Shown here piece by piece: positions 25,864 to 35,435 of a DNA stretch of 64,000 nt (its first letter is position 1; every line of letters starts with the position of its first letter). The notes beneath the pieces are model-generated. The model was not told the DNA's origin and did not search any database. It saw only the letters and a program-made list of their open reading frames with translations. The position numbers were made by a program, and so were the translations under genes. The DNA is from Kordiimonadales bacterium (GTDB taxonomy: Bacteria; Pseudomonadota; Alphaproteobacteria; Sphingomonadales; Kordiimonadaceae), in the NCBI GenBank assembly GCA_002401685.1, contig NVTU01000006.1:1-64000 (forward strand), in the 5' to 3' direction.

Positions 25864-27777
25864 CTACGCCAGGCCCGCTTCCAGCACACTGCTCATGCGG
25901 CGTGCGAAAGCAGCAGAATCGTCCAATGGGTCACCTTCCAGAATTTTCGCCTGATCAAGCATCAACCATACGGCGTCGCCGAGCGCATCTATTGCCCCAG
26001 TTTCCCCAGCGCGTTCAGCAAGCTTGCGGATAACAGCGTGTGTCGGGTTAATTTCAAGCACCTTTGCTGTCATCTGACCGAGCTGATTATGCGCCTTCAT
26101 AATGCGCTCCATTGCCATATCCATACCGGTGTCGCTCGCCACTAGGCAGCAGGCTGTGGCCGTAAGGCGGTTCGAAGCCCGAACATCAGAAACCTTATCG
26201 CCAAGTACTTCCTTCATCAGTGTAGTCAAGGTGGTCATCTGACCTTCTGTGGCTGTTTCTTTTTTGTCGGCTTTGTCTTCAGCTTCTGCAATGTCGTCGA
26301 GGTTGCTGGCACCGCGCGTAATCGACGTAAAGCCTTTGCCTTCAAAGTCAGGGGAGCCCTGCAGCCAGAAATCATCAACAGCGTCACCCATCAGCAGCAC
26401 TTCGATGCCGCGCGCAACAAAGCCTTCAAGCTGTGGGCTTTTGCGCAGAACGGCTTCCTCAGCCCCTGTTACATAGAAGATCTCAGTCTGTTTGTCTTTC
26501 ATTCGCTCAACATAGCCGGCAAGTGTTGTCCAACCGTCCGCTGTCGTGGATTTAAAGCGAGAAAGTTTCAGCAGCTGTTCGCGGCGCTCGAAATCCTCGT
26601 AGATTCCTTCTTTGATTACGCCGCCAAATTCCTCCCAGATCGCCTCGAATTTCGGAGCATCCTTGGTGGCCATTTTCTCAAAATCAGTGATGATTTTCTT
26701 GGTGATGGCTTTTGACATACGCGTCACAACAGGGTTGTTCTGCAGCATCTCGCGGCTCACGTTCAGCGGTAAATCCTGGCTATCGACAACACCGCGCATA
26801 AAGCGAAGCCATCCTGGCAGAATGTCAGACCCTTCGTCCGAAATGAACACCCGTTTCACATACAGCTTCACCCGGTTCTTGCGCTCAGGGTCAAACAAGT
26901 CCATTGGCTTTTTTGTCGGCACGAACAGCAGTACAGTATACTCCTGCATACCTTCAACGCTGTAATGCAGCTTGTGCGCAGGCTCATCGAATGCGTGGCC
27001 TACGTGCCGGTAGAATTCCTGATACTGCTCGTCTGTAATGTCAGCTTTCGGGCGCGCCCAAATCGCGGAACCTTCATTAACAACCGTTGGCTTCTCGGCT
27101 TCTTTGTCGTCTTCACCATCAGCATTCTTAGGGCCGCCACTGATCGCGAGCGTGATTGGTACAGCAATATGGTCACTGTAGGTCGTCACGATATTCTTTA
27201 GGCGGTATTCTTCGAGGAACTCGGAAGCATCCTCTTTAATATGCATGATAATTTCGGTGCCTTGCGTTTCTTTTTGCGCCTCGCCGATTTCGAAACTGCC
27301 TTCACCGTTACTTGTCCACTGATAGGCGTTTTCGTCGCCAGCTTTCTTCGATGTAACAACAACGCTGTCCGCCACCATAAAGACAGAATAGAAACCAACA
27401 CCAAACTGACCGATCAGCTGAACGTCTTTCTTGGCGTCGCCTGTCATCTGATCAACAAATCCAGCGGTACCTGATTTAGCGATGGTGCCGAGGTTCTCGA
27501 TCAGATCGGCGCGGTCCATGCCAATGCCGTTATCAGCAACAGTGATAGTTTTCTTTTTGACGTCTACCGCAATAGCAATGCCGTAATCAGGACCATCGCT
27601 CTTCAGGCTATCGTCGGTTTGCACGCCGTAGCGAAGCTTATCGCATGCATCCGATGCGTTAGAGATAAGTTCCCGCAGAAAGATCTCACGGTCAGAATAA
27701 ACGGAATGCACCATCATATGCAGGAGGCGGGAGACCTCGGCTTCAAATCCCATTTTTTCAGTTTTTACGTCCGACAT
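25864..27777 (-). CDS. htpG: HtpG, Hsp90-family chaperone
   Basis: Cytoplasmic ATP-dependent chaperone, 637 residues. The GHKL ATPase signatures are intact: FLRELISNASDACDK (ATP/Mg Asn), DNGIGM, and GQFGVGFYS with the lid. The middle domain (RVFISDEG...PLNVSREMLQ) and C-terminal dimerisation domain are complete. It stands alone on the minus strand between converging and tail-adjacent genes; I see no convincing sigma-32 promoter upstream. Confidence 0.96.
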   Translation of the reverse strand: MSDVKTEKMGFEAEVSRLLHMMVHSVYSDREIFLRELISNASDACDKLRYGVQTDDSLKSDGPDYGIAIAVDVKKKTITVADNGIGMDRADLIENLGTIAKSGTAGFVDQMTGDAKKDVQLIGQFGVGFYSVFMVADSVVVTSKKAGDENAYQWTSNGEGSFEIGEAQKETQGTEIIMHIKEDASEFLEEYRLKNIVTTYSDHIAVPITLAISGGPKNADGEDDKEAEKPTVVNEGSAIWARPKADITDEQYQEFYRHVGHAFDEPAHKLHYSVEGMQEYTVLLFVPTKKPMDLFDPERKNRVKLYVKRVFISDEGSDILPGWLRFMRGVVDSQDLPLNVSREMLQNNPVVTRMSKAITKKIITDFEKMATKDAPKFEAIWEEFGGVIKEGIYEDFERREQLLKLSRFKSTTADGWTTLAGYVERMKDKQTEIFYVTGAEEAVLRKSPQLEGFVARGIEVLLMGDAVDDFWLQGSPDFEGKGFTSITRGASNLDDIAEAEDKADKKETATEGQMTTLTTLMKEVLGDKVSDVRASNRLTATACCLVASDTGMDMAMERIMKAHNQLGQMTAKVLEINPTHAVIRKLAERAGETGAIDALGDAVWLMLDQAKILEGDPLDDSAAFARRMSSVLEAGLA

Positions 27778-27887
27778 AATTTCTCAAGGCCTTTTATAAA
27801 AAAAATCAGCAATGCGCCTGCTAAAGACTAGGGCGCGCTTGCTTTCCATGTAGAGATTGTTTCCGCCGCGTCAAGGGGCGAACACTG

Positions 27888-28922
27888 CTATTCGGTAGTT
27901 GCTTCCATAAAATCTGCGCGCGTCCGCTGCAAAATGTCCAAGTCAGCATCCTGTAGTTTAAAAACCCAACCCCGCACCGCATTGGTGATGGCCTCCGCCT
28001 CTGCTGCACCGTCCGCTGGCGCGGCTGGCAAGACGCCTGCATCGCCTTTGCTTTGCAGTTCAGGGTCAAACACAGCTGATACTTTCGCCCAAACGCCGCC
28101 ATCAATACGGTAAAGCGATAGATGCAACGTAAGACCATCATACGTAGAGAGTTCTGACGTGGATACTGGCTCGGCCAACGGGTTAGTAAGCTCACGCACA
28201 TCGTCAAAAGACAGGTTGGCCCAAACGCGTGCAGGATCCCTTAGTAACCAGGACGGCCCAGCTTTCTCGTCGCCGCGCAAGCCTTGCAGTTTAAAGTTTG
28301 TATCACCTAGTTTCCGTGTCAGCCAAACACCCGAGACAGTCAAGTCACTGACCCGCCGCATATCAATATTCAATAATGTTTTATCAAGCCACCAGCTCGG
28401 TGTTTCAGTTGCCTCGGCAAGCCCTGTCACGAGCCACGACCGGGTATCGCGTTCCTGAACTACATAGGTTAAGGATTTACCGTTGGCCGACCCCTTCCTC
28501 TTGCCCATCTGAAACGTAAGAAGCTCGCCTTCGGTGTCATCAAATAACGTCACTTGCAAACCGCTAGCACCAAGCCCCAAGCGTCTGTACCGGCTGGAGT
28601 TCGAAGTTTTAGGCTCACGCCGCTCTGAAAGCGCAATACCTCGCAAAAGGGCCCGTGGCTTCTCAGGCGAAACTACGTAGCCTGCGCGTTCTCGCAGACG
28701 CCAAACGCCTGCTTCCGCATCTCTGTCGATATGGGTTACAGTATCGCCACGGCGCAGCTCAATCACGTGCACCTCGTTAATCCGCGCTTCAAGTCCAGCA
28801 AAAGTACGTTCCCCACGGCCACCTTGTTCGCGCGTTGGGTCTTCCCCAAACAGCACCCAAATCGCCCCTAAAATAGCGAACAAGGTAAGGTATCCAAGGA
28901 TATTTGTTACTTTTTCAGACAT
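27888..28922 (-). CDS. DUF4340 domain-containing protein
   Basis: A 344-residue protein with one N-terminal transmembrane helix (VTNILGYLTLFAILGAIWVLF) and a periplasmic part matching the DUF4340 family (repeated beta-rich units such as VWRLRERAGYVV and WWLDKTLLNID). Members are usually encoded next to Gld-type ABC-2 transporters, as here, and are thought to be accessory to them. Last gene of the run ATPase, permease, GldG-like, DUF4340. Function unknown. Confidence 0.88.
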   Translation of the reverse strand: MSEKVTNILGYLTLFAILGAIWVLFGEDPTREQGGRGERTFAGLEARINEVHVIELRRGDTVTHIDRDAEAGVWRLRERAGYVVSPEKPRALLRGIALSERREPKTSNSSRYRRLGLGASGLQVTLFDDTEGELLTFQMGKRKGSANGKSLTYVVQERDTRSWLVTGLAEATETPSWWLDKTLLNIDMRRVSDLTVSGVWLTRKLGDTNFKLQGLRGDEKAGPSWLLRDPARVWANLSFDDVRELTNPLAEPVSTSELSTYDGLTLHLSLYRIDGGVWAKVSAVFDPELQSKGDAGVLPAAPADGAAEAEAITNAVRGWVFKLQDADLDILQRTRADFMEATTE

Positions 28923-28960
28923 GGTCGAATTTGGCCCTCATATTTTACCGCTGACACGCG

Positions 28961-30829
28961 CTAAACTGCTCTAGCAGCCGCCCGAGCAGCTTTCCGGCGC
29001 CGCATCATTAACCGCAGAAGAACACCAAATACAATGATAATCGGCACCAGCGCGATATTCAGAAACGCCAGCCATTTGCCCAGTCCTTCAATTTCCTGTC
29101 GCAAACTGCGTTTCACTTCCCGCAGCGCCTTCCGATTTTTCAACAATTCCGCACGAAATTTCTCTATTTCAGCTTCCTGCTCACTCGACAAAACAGCAGT
29201 ACCTTGCGGTTTTTGCGCTTCCAACTCCGCAATCCGTATTTCTGTTTCCTGCAACTGGTTTTGCAAGATCTGTTCTTCCTGTGAATAGCGAGATTCAGCA
29301 TCGCGCCGCAGTGCATCGACCACCCCGAAGCTACGCTTGGAAATCCCGCGCGCCCGAAGTGCGAGCAAAGCGTCAGAGCCTGAGATATGATCCGCCAAAT
29401 TCAATATTAAACTACCGTTCCCTGCGAGCGGCACCACGATGCGCTGCCCTAGCAGCTCCTGCAATTGCACCCAAAAACGATCTTCGAAAATATCGGAATC
29501 GCTGGCAATCACAATATTGATAGAACCCTGTGCAACAGGAGCATTTTCAACCGGCCCAGCTTCAGCCGACACAAGATCAGGAAACGCCGTTTTGGCAGGC
29601 CCGGAAACACGCGCAGTCAAAGTATAGTTTTTTCCGGTGGCAACAAGATCCTTGATCAAAGCGTCTGGGTCTGGCTGGCCGACCGTACGCTGCGCATCAA
29701 AAAGCATTGCTACTGCGCTGGTTGTCACCAAAGGCTCAAATTTTGTTGTCGCGCCGTCAAGCGGCTCAAGAACGCCAGCCGTAGCAAAATTCAAGTTATC
29801 AATCGTACCTGTCACAACATCACTGCGAGAGATAAAGTCACTGCGGATCGCCATCCAAACAATATAGTCTTTAATCGCATCTGCCCCGATGCCGCCCATT
29901 TGCACACGCTGCGCCAGCGATGCATCGCCCACGACCTTGCCTTCCGGCATATCAACGCCCCAAGCCTTGAGAAGCGGCCCTAAGGTTGACGAATTGGGCG
30001 CAAAAGCTCGTGGGTCCATCGCCTCGGAGTGCGGGTCGAGAAAGAACAACGCTCTGCCGCCTTTAAGCACATATTGCTCAATCTGAAACAATTGCGCATC
30101 ACTAAGGGACGGCGGGTGCACCACCATCAATACATCTGTATTAGCCGGGATTTCTGAAAAATCAGCAGCCATATCATCAACGTTAAAAAACTCACCAAGC
30201 TGTTGATAAATCACATAAGGCTGGGCCCTGCCCGAGGCCGCAGCTTGTGGGCCGCCAGCACCGTACTGCATCGGCAGGCTTGTCAATAAACTCAGGTTTT
30301 TCTTGGTGCTATCGTCAAGCGTTGCGACCGCTTTAATCAGATCATACTCAAGAAAATTCTCACGCTCTTCAGCGAAGAATCCGATCGTGGCTTTCCCATC
30401 CAGTTGGTCCGCAATAGAAAGTCCCATATAGATGGTTGAACCGTCAGAAAGTGGGATGCCCTGCAAGCCTGCTTCCACAGCATCGTCTTCGTTTTCAGAA
30501 AAAGGCTCTGGATCAACTACAGACAGGATAATTTTACCGTCGCTAGCAGCCGCTAAAGCGCGGAGCATATCTTCAACGCGTTTTCCGTAATTAAGGATTT
30601 GTGGGTACGGTGTTGCCAGCGTGCGAGAAAAATAGAAATCAAATGTGATTTCTTCTTCGAGCCCGGTTAGCAAAGCTTTGGAACCATCCGACAAGGTGAA
30701 CAGTTTGTCCTCAGTGAGGTCAAGCCGTACGCCGCGCGTGAAACGGTCAGAGACAATCGCGACCGACAGGAAAAGTAACACACCCAGAAAAATCTGCACT
30801 GGCAGCTGTTTGGTTAAGGAAGCCAACAT
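28961..30829 (-). CDS. GldG-like ABC-transporter auxiliary protein
   Basis: A 622-residue protein with an N-terminal membrane helix (VQIFLGVLLFLSVAIV), the DUF7088/GldG-type periplasmic domain (RGVRLDLTEDKLFTLSDGSKALL), a Gld-type Rossmann-like region (NTDVLMVVHPPSLSDAQLFQIEQYVLKGGRALFFLDP), a long coiled coil (about 535-590) and a C-terminal membrane helix followed by an Arg-rich tail. Related proteins work with an ABC ATPase and permease in gliding motility in Bacteroidetes, but most proteobacterial copies belong to non-gliding species and have no known cargo. The start abuts the permease stop. Confidence 0.9.
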   Translation of the reverse strand: MLASLTKQLPVQIFLGVLLFLSVAIVSDRFTRGVRLDLTEDKLFTLSDGSKALLTGLEEEITFDFYFSRTLATPYPQILNYGKRVEDMLRALAAASDGKIILSVVDPEPFSENEDDAVEAGLQGIPLSDGSTIYMGLSIADQLDGKATIGFFAEERENFLEYDLIKAVATLDDSTKKNLSLLTSLPMQYGAGGPQAAASGRAQPYVIYQQLGEFFNVDDMAADFSEIPANTDVLMVVHPPSLSDAQLFQIEQYVLKGGRALFFLDPHSEAMDPRAFAPNSSTLGPLLKAWGVDMPEGKVVGDASLAQRVQMGGIGADAIKDYIVWMAIRSDFISRSDVVTGTIDNLNFATAGVLEPLDGATTKFEPLVTTSAVAMLFDAQRTVGQPDPDALIKDLVATGKNYTLTARVSGPAKTAFPDLVSAEAGPVENAPVAQGSINIVIASDSDIFEDRFWVQLQELLGQRIVVPLAGNGSLILNLADHISGSDALLALRARGISKRSFGVVDALRRDAESRYSQEEQILQNQLQETEIRIAELEAQKPQGTAVLSSEQEAEIEKFRAELLKNRKALREVKRSLRQEIEGLGKWLAFLNIALVPIIIVFGVLLRLMMRRRKAARAAARAV

Positions 30830-31564
30830 TTAGCCTGCCTCCCTTTTGCGTTCAATTACCACGCGGTTAATCCATAGCCACAAACCAATCACGGAAGCAA
30901 AATAGATAATGTCACTAAGGGCCACGACGCCTTTTTGTAGATTATCGAAATGATTGATAAGCGACAGGTTTGCGATCGCCAGTATCAGCTCATCCGGGGC
31001 CCAACCACTGAATACATCAAGCACCATCGGCAAGCCGGATACTAGGAACAAAAAGCAAATAGTGACTGTTAGGATGAACGCGACCACTTGGTTACGCGTG
31101 GTTGCAGAAAGCGCTGCGCCGATTGCCAGATAGCTTGCTGCCATAAGGAGCGAGCCTACATACCCCGTCATGATCACACCGTTATCCGGGTTTCCTAACC
31201 AGTTCACCGTAACCCAAATCGGCGTGGTGAGCAGCAAAGCGAGCGCAGCAAACAGTAGCGCAGCCAAATATTTACCGACCACAATAGTGCCAAGCGGTAT
31301 GGGCAGCGTCAGCAAAATTTCAAAGGTGCCAGCTTTGCGCTCCTCAGACCATAGCCGCATACCGATGGCTGGCATCAGGAATAGAAACAGCCACGGCTGA
31401 TAAGCGAAAAAGGCAGCCAAGTCAGCCTGCTCGCGCTCATAAAAAGAGCCAAGATAAAACGTGAACATGCCCTGCATCACAAGGAATATTACCAAAAAAA
31501 CATAAGCCACAGGGGTCGCAAAATAGCTGGAAAACTCACGCTTAACAATGGTCATCAAGGCCAT
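30830..31564 (-). CDS. ABC-2 type permease (GldF-like)
   Basis: A 244-residue membrane protein with six hydrophobic segments and the ABC2_membrane-type features FSSYFATPVAYVFLV near the N-terminus and RLWSEERKAGTFEILLTLPI in the second cytoplasmic loop. It forms the membrane channel for the ATPase encoded directly upstream (two-base gap) and is followed with no gap by the GldG-like gene. Confidence 0.93.
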   Translation of the reverse strand: MALMTIVKREFSSYFATPVAYVFLVIFLVMQGMFTFYLGSFYEREQADLAAFFAYQPWLFLFLMPAIGMRLWSEERKAGTFEILLTLPIPLGTIVVGKYLAALLFAALALLLTTPIWVTVNWLGNPDNGVIMTGYVGSLLMAASYLAIGAALSATTRNQVVAFILTVTICFLFLVSGLPMVLDVFSGWAPDELILAIANLSLINHFDNLQKGVVALSDIIYFASVIGLWLWINRVVIERKREAG

Positions 31565-31565
31565 C

Positions 31566-32510
31566 TTATGCGTCTCCTTCTGTCAGGTGACGGAATACAT
31601 CGTCGAGCCGCCCACTATCCACGGAAAACTCCGTTACCGGCCAACCGCTCTCGCCTGCCAGCTCAGAAATATCCGCTGCGATATCAGCCCGACCACGCGG
31701 CAATACAGTGAGGCGGGTGTTCATACCTTCTGCCGCTTCCTCCAGGGCAAAAACCGCTTTGTGCGCGCGCAAAGCAGCAGCGGCCGCATCAGCATTTCCT
31801 GTAGGCATTAACATCGTGACCGCGTTTTTATACCGCGATCGAGATTTCAACTCAGAGGGTGTGCCGTCCGCCACGATCCGACCACGATTAATAATGATGG
31901 CCCGGTGACACAGCGCGTCGACTTCCTCAAGAATATGTGTGGAAATAATAATCGCCCGGTCCACTGACATGGCTTCGATCAACCGCCGAACCTCATGCTT
32001 CTGGTTCGGGTCTAAGCCATCTGTTGGCTCATCTAATATCAGAACATCCGGCGCATGTAATATGGCGGCCGCGATACCGACCCGGCGTTTATAGCCTTTC
32101 GACAAAGTATCAATGCGTTGCTCCATCACACTGTGCAAATTGACAGCGCCTGCTGCACTCTCCACAACCTCAGCCGCCTCAACTTTTGCAATCGAATGGG
32201 CAGCAGCCACGAAGCGCAGAAAACTGCGCGGCGTCATTTCGCCGTAAAGCGGCGCCCCTTCAGGCAGGTATCCCATATGCGCACGTGCTTTAACACTAGC
32301 CGTGGAAACGGCCTCACCGCACACAAACGTTTCGCCACCAGTTGGTGCCAGAAAGCCCGCAAGCATTTTCATGGTAGTGGTTTTCCCGGCGCCGTTAGGC
32401 CCTAGAAATCCCAGAATTTCACCTTTTTTAACGGTGAGACTGATATCGTCTACCGCTTTCAGAGAACCAAATGTTTTGGTTAAGTTACGAGCCTCTAAAA
32501 GGACGTCCAT
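31566..32510 (-). CDS. ABC transporter ATP-binding protein (GldA-like)
   Basis: A 314-residue ATPase. Walker A is GPNGAGKTTT (37-46), the Q-loop region is followed by signature LSKGYKRRVGIA, Walker B is VLILDEPTDGLDP and the switch histidine is in IISTHILEEV. The C-terminal extension (about residues 220-314) with ELKSRSRYKNAVTML resembles the DUF4162-type domain of exporters. First gene of a four-gene exporter operon with permease, GldG-like and DUF4340 proteins. Confidence 0.94.
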   Translation of the reverse strand: MDVLLEARNLTKTFGSLKAVDDISLTVKKGEILGFLGPNGAGKTTTMKMLAGFLAPTGGETFVCGEAVSTASVKARAHMGYLPEGAPLYGEMTPRSFLRFVAAAHSIAKVEAAEVVESAAGAVNLHSVMEQRIDTLSKGYKRRVGIAAAILHAPDVLILDEPTDGLDPNQKHEVRRLIEAMSVDRAIIISTHILEEVDALCHRAIIINRGRIVADGTPSELKSRSRYKNAVTMLMPTGNADAAAAALRAHKAVFALEEAAEGMNTRLTVLPRGRADIAADISELAGESGWPVTEFSVDSGRLDDVFRHLTEGDA

Positions 32511-32673
32511 CTACTTTCATTCCTAGTTCAGTCGACAATACAAACTTGTTGTACGGTATCTGCTAAATGTTTGATAGAACGAATACATTGGGAGAGCAAG
32601 AAGGCGGCGGTGAAACGCCCTCCCCTATCGTCAGTTAGTTTTAACCATGCCCCAAACTGCCTAACTCCAATTT

Positions 32674-33363
32674 CTACGCGTATGCTCTGGCTGCACGTCT
32701 TACCGCGCCACCAAAGAGGTCAAACATACGTTCACGCCAAGCGTACAAAGCATCGCCTCTGTCGAGTGGATCAAAAGCGCTTACCGTGCGTGCCCACATG
32801 AAGCTGCCAAACCCGCAGTAATCAAGCCATGCAGGCGCTTCGCCAGATAGAAATGGCGCGTCTTCAAGGCCAGCACGGAGCGGAGCCAAGGACACGCGGA
32901 ATTTTTCAATTCTACTATCTCGCGTGGCAGCTACTTCTTCCAGAGTCCGCCCAAGTCTCGCTTCCCGGCTTTTGCGGAAGACAGGCTTACTGGCCTCATC
33001 AAGGCAGTTATGAATGTCCAAAACAAGCATTGGAAACATGCCCTTAATCAATGTCATATCAACCCAGCGATTCATGATCACTGCTTGCGCTTCCCCAATG
33101 GGGCCACCAAACAGGCTTTTCTCCGGATAGGTTTTCTCCAGATATTTAGCTATATTCAAACTATCCGAAACAGTGTTATCGCCGTCATCTAATACAGGGA
33201 TTGTTGCAGGGTCAGCGTGGCTGATCGCAGATTTATCTGCGAATTGCACCATAACTTCTTCGAACTCCAACCCTTTGTGCATTAGGCATAATTTGGCACG
33301 CCAGGCGAAGGGGCTAAAGCCCGCGTCTTTTTTTTCGCCACATAATTGGTATAATTTGATCAT
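32674..33363 (-). CDS. Glutathione S-transferase family protein
   Basis: A GST-fold protein of 229 residues. The N-terminal thioredoxin-like domain has LYQLCGEKKDAGFSPFAWRAKLCLMHKGLEFEEV and TIPVLDDGDNTVSDSLNIAKYLEKTYP, where P-V-L and D-S contact glutathione; the C-terminal domain is all-helical. It resembles beta-etherase (LigE/LigF)-type GSTs. The start MIKLYQL at 33363 follows GGGAGCG; the frame extends 21 codons further upstream without family similarity. The next gene on this strand is 160 bases away, so it is probably monocistronic. Confidence 0.9.
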   Translation of the reverse strand: MIKLYQLCGEKKDAGFSPFAWRAKLCLMHKGLEFEEVMVQFADKSAISHADPATIPVLDDGDNTVSDSLNIAKYLEKTYPEKSLFGGPIGEAQAVIMNRWVDMTLIKGMFPMLVLDIHNCLDEASKPVFRKSREARLGRTLEEVAATRDSRIEKFRVSLAPLRAGLEDAPFLSGEAPAWLDYCGFGSFMWARTVSAFDPLDRGDALYAWRERMFDLFGGAVRRAARAYA

Positions 33364-33780
33364 CGCTCGCTCCCTCAATGTGCCGCAGCACCGTCGCGCA
33401 TTTATCACCCGTTTGTCGAGCAACATTATTTTGACAGCGGTTCGACAAAATGCGGGGCTTATTCGGGGACTGCTGGCTCGTTTTAAGAAAAGCTGACCCA
33501 GCGAGGGGTGTTCGGAGATGAGGGGGCTAGGGGTTCAGTGCTCCGTCTCGCTGGGTCAGTCGAGGCCAACATTATGAAATATCATTCCTATTTGGGGCCT
33601 GAGAAAGGCAGCAATAAGGCATTGTGAAGATGGACCTATGCCCTTCGTTTAAACCCAGCCGTTCCAGCGCTCATAAACCGTAGCAACGCTATGTAATTAC
33701 GTTTCCGAAACGGTGCTCGCAGATTTAGCCAAATATAGAAGGAAGCCAGATAATCACTGAATTCAATCTATTGGAGACAA
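33364..33780. other. Gene-free gap between GST and GIN-domain genes
   Basis: No convincing ORF on either strand. It contains the hairpin element at 33493-33559 and the GST promoter region. The rest, about 33600-33780, shows nothing I can interpret. Confidence 0.6.
33493..33559. ncRNA. Candidate structured RNA or hairpin element
   Basis: A perfect 13-bp inverted repeat (CTGACCCAGCGAG at 33493-33505, complement at 33547-33559) encloses a G-rich 41-base region (TGTTCGGAGATGAGGGGGCT). A second, shorter stem (AGGCC at about 33563 with GGCCT at about 33595) follows. It sits in a 470-base gene-free gap. No promoter or T-run terminator is clear, and it matches no RNA family I can confirm. Confidence 0.35.
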
Positions 33781-33782
33781 AA

Positions 33783-33812
33783 AAAGACCCCCGCCAAGAG
33801 GCAGGGGTCTTT
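33783..33812 (-). terminator. Terminator after the GIN-domain gene pair
   Basis: AAAGACCCC (33783-33791) pairs with GGGGTCTTT (33804-33812). Read on the minus strand the stem is followed by a run of T, placing it about 25 bases after the stop of the distal DUF2807 gene. Confidence 0.82.
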
Positions 33813-33835
33813 CAAATTCTAAAATGCTAAGTAGC

Positions 33836-34549
33836 CTAGCTAACGTGAATGTCGCCCGAACCGCGCACCTTTTGGCTTATCTTGTCAGGCTTACCCGTCA
33901 CTGAAATGTCGCCAGAACCGCGCACCGTTACATTAGCCTCTTCAGAAGCATGCACCGAGATATCGCCTGAACCCTTAAGGTCAGCTTCAGCTGTTTTGCA
34001 CGTCATCTTCCGGGCTTTGATATCGCCAGAACCACGCAGCTCAATACGGATATCGTCACACGTACCGTCGATATCAATATCGCCGCTACCTTGCAGCTCA
34101 ACGGTCATTGCACCAATTTGCGCATCTTCCATAATGGCATCGCCGCTACCACGAAGTTCAAGTTCGAACGTATCAGCTTGCGCACCTTCAATTAGCATAT
34201 CGCCAGAACCATGCAGTTCCGCACCGTCCAGCGCGGGAACAGTGATAATGATCTGCATTCTCTTGATATTGCGGAACAAACGACGCTCACTTTTGTCGTG
34301 CCTATTGAGGTCGATCTCAAGCTCGCCGTTATGTACCCGTGTCCGGATATATTCAATGATACGACTGTCAGCAATCACTTTAACGCTCTGCTTGGAGCCT
34401 ACTTTAATCTCAACATCCATTGAGCCCTGAAGCGATACTTTAGTGAACGCATCAACATCGCGCATTTCTTCAGAAACGTCGTCAGCCATTACAGCCGTTG
34501 CAACGGCCAAAACAGCAAGTGACGCAACTGTGGTTTTCAATATATTCAT
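33836..34549 (-). CDS. GIN-domain (DUF2807) exported protein, copy 2
   Basis: A 237-residue exported protein: signal peptide (LKTTVASLAVLAVATAVMA), then a head GIN/DUF2807 domain with FTKVSLQGSMDVEIKVGSKQSVKV. From residue about 105 it has a regular repeat in which GSGD(I/M/A) recurs every 15-25 residues (LHGSGDMLI, LRGSGDAIM, LQGSGDIDI, LRGSGDIKA, LKGSGDISV, VRGSGDISV, VRGSGDIHV), typical of a right-handed parallel beta-helix. Function is unknown; such proteins are periplasmic or outer-membrane associated. It follows a second GIN paralogue with 24 bases between and shares its terminator. Confidence 0.9.
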   Translation of the reverse strand: MNILKTTVASLAVLAVATAVMADDVSEEMRDVDAFTKVSLQGSMDVEIKVGSKQSVKVIADSRIIEYIRTRVHNGELEIDLNRHDKSERRLFRNIKRMQIIITVPALDGAELHGSGDMLIEGAQADTFELELRGSGDAIMEDAQIGAMTVELQGSGDIDIDGTCDDIRIELRGSGDIKARKMTCKTAEADLKGSGDISVHASEEANVTVRGSGDISVTGKPDKISQKVRGSGDIHVS

Positions 34550-34573
34550 TCTATTGTCCTCTGTGAAGCCAGC

Positions 34574-35257
34574 TTAGCGAATGCTGATCTTGCCAAAACC
34601 GCCAACACTTTTGCGCACTTCTTTTGGCTTACCGAAAATACGGATATTACCAACACCAGAAACATCAGCGTCAACGCTTACGGTGGCATAAACGGAAGCA
34701 TCGCCCGCGCCTTTAAGGTCGATCTCTACTTTTTCGCACTTAAGCTCTTTGGCATCAATGTCGCCTGCGCCTTTTACATCAAGCTCAAGCTCACCGCATC
34801 TGCCTTCAATTTCAATCTCGGCAGCGCCTTTAATCTCAATCTCAAGATAATCGCTGTCGATGTTCATCAGCTTCGCGTCCACCGCGCCCATCACTTCAAG
34901 GCCTGCAAGGGTTGGCAAAGAAATAGTGACGTCAACGTCCACATTCCGCCAATAGTTACGGCGCTTGTCAGACATATCGATGATCAGCGTATCGCCGCGC
35001 ACATATGTTTCAACGCCTTCAAGGCGGTCTTCATCGGTTTCAATGGTTACGCGCTGGTCACCGCCCGCCGTTAAATGCAGCTCAATGGCGCCTTTAACTC
35101 GGATTTTGGTGAAGCTCTCAAGCTCGCGGTCTTCTTTAGCATCGCTGCTACCGTGTGCAGTGGCTGAAAAGCTGGTGCCAGAGATCATAGCGGTGCCTGC
35201 AAGGCCTGCAATTGCAAGCCCAAACAAACCCCGACGGAAAGAAAGATTATTCTTCAT
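34574..35257 (-). CDS. GIN-domain (DUF2807) exported protein, copy 1
   Basis: A 227-residue paralogue of the downstream gene. It has a signal peptide (LFGLAIAGLAGTAMISGTSFSATA) and the same GIN head (FTKIRVKGAIELHLTAGGDQRV), but its repeats use KGAxE/KGAGD (EIKGAAEIEI, DVKGAGDIDA, DLKGAGDASV) instead of GSGD. The two probably arose by tandem duplication and diverged. Beta-helix fold predicted; function unknown. Confidence 0.9.
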   Translation of the reverse strand: MKNNLSFRRGLFGLAIAGLAGTAMISGTSFSATAHGSSDAKEDRELESFTKIRVKGAIELHLTAGGDQRVTIETDEDRLEGVETYVRGDTLIIDMSDKRRNYWRNVDVDVTISLPTLAGLEVMGAVDAKLMNIDSDYLEIEIKGAAEIEIEGRCGELELDVKGAGDIDAKELKCEKVEIDLKGAGDASVYATVSVDADVSGVGNIRIFGKPKEVRKSVGGFGKISIR

Positions 35258-35435
35258 GGGTCATATCCTCTAAATTTTACTGTCGCGCCGTACTATTATT
35301 TACTTTATCGGCTTCCGTTTTTATCCCACCAGGAGCCTGCAGAGTCAACTTTTATCATAGCAAGCAACACTCCCGACCTATAGGCGCAGCTTGCTTTAGC
35401 ATGGCATTTCGGCCACACTCCGAGATAGAGGGAAC

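Noticed and set aside
33427-33640. 6S RNA or signal-recognition-particle RNA
   Set aside because: A TGTTCG in a G-rich loop is suggestive, but the closing stem is too near for 6S RNA and the SRP apical motif is absent.
33849-34430. A 193-codon plus-strand ORF opposite the distal GIN gene
   Set aside because: Ser/Pro-rich shadow produced by the repeated GSGD codons of the real minus-strand gene.
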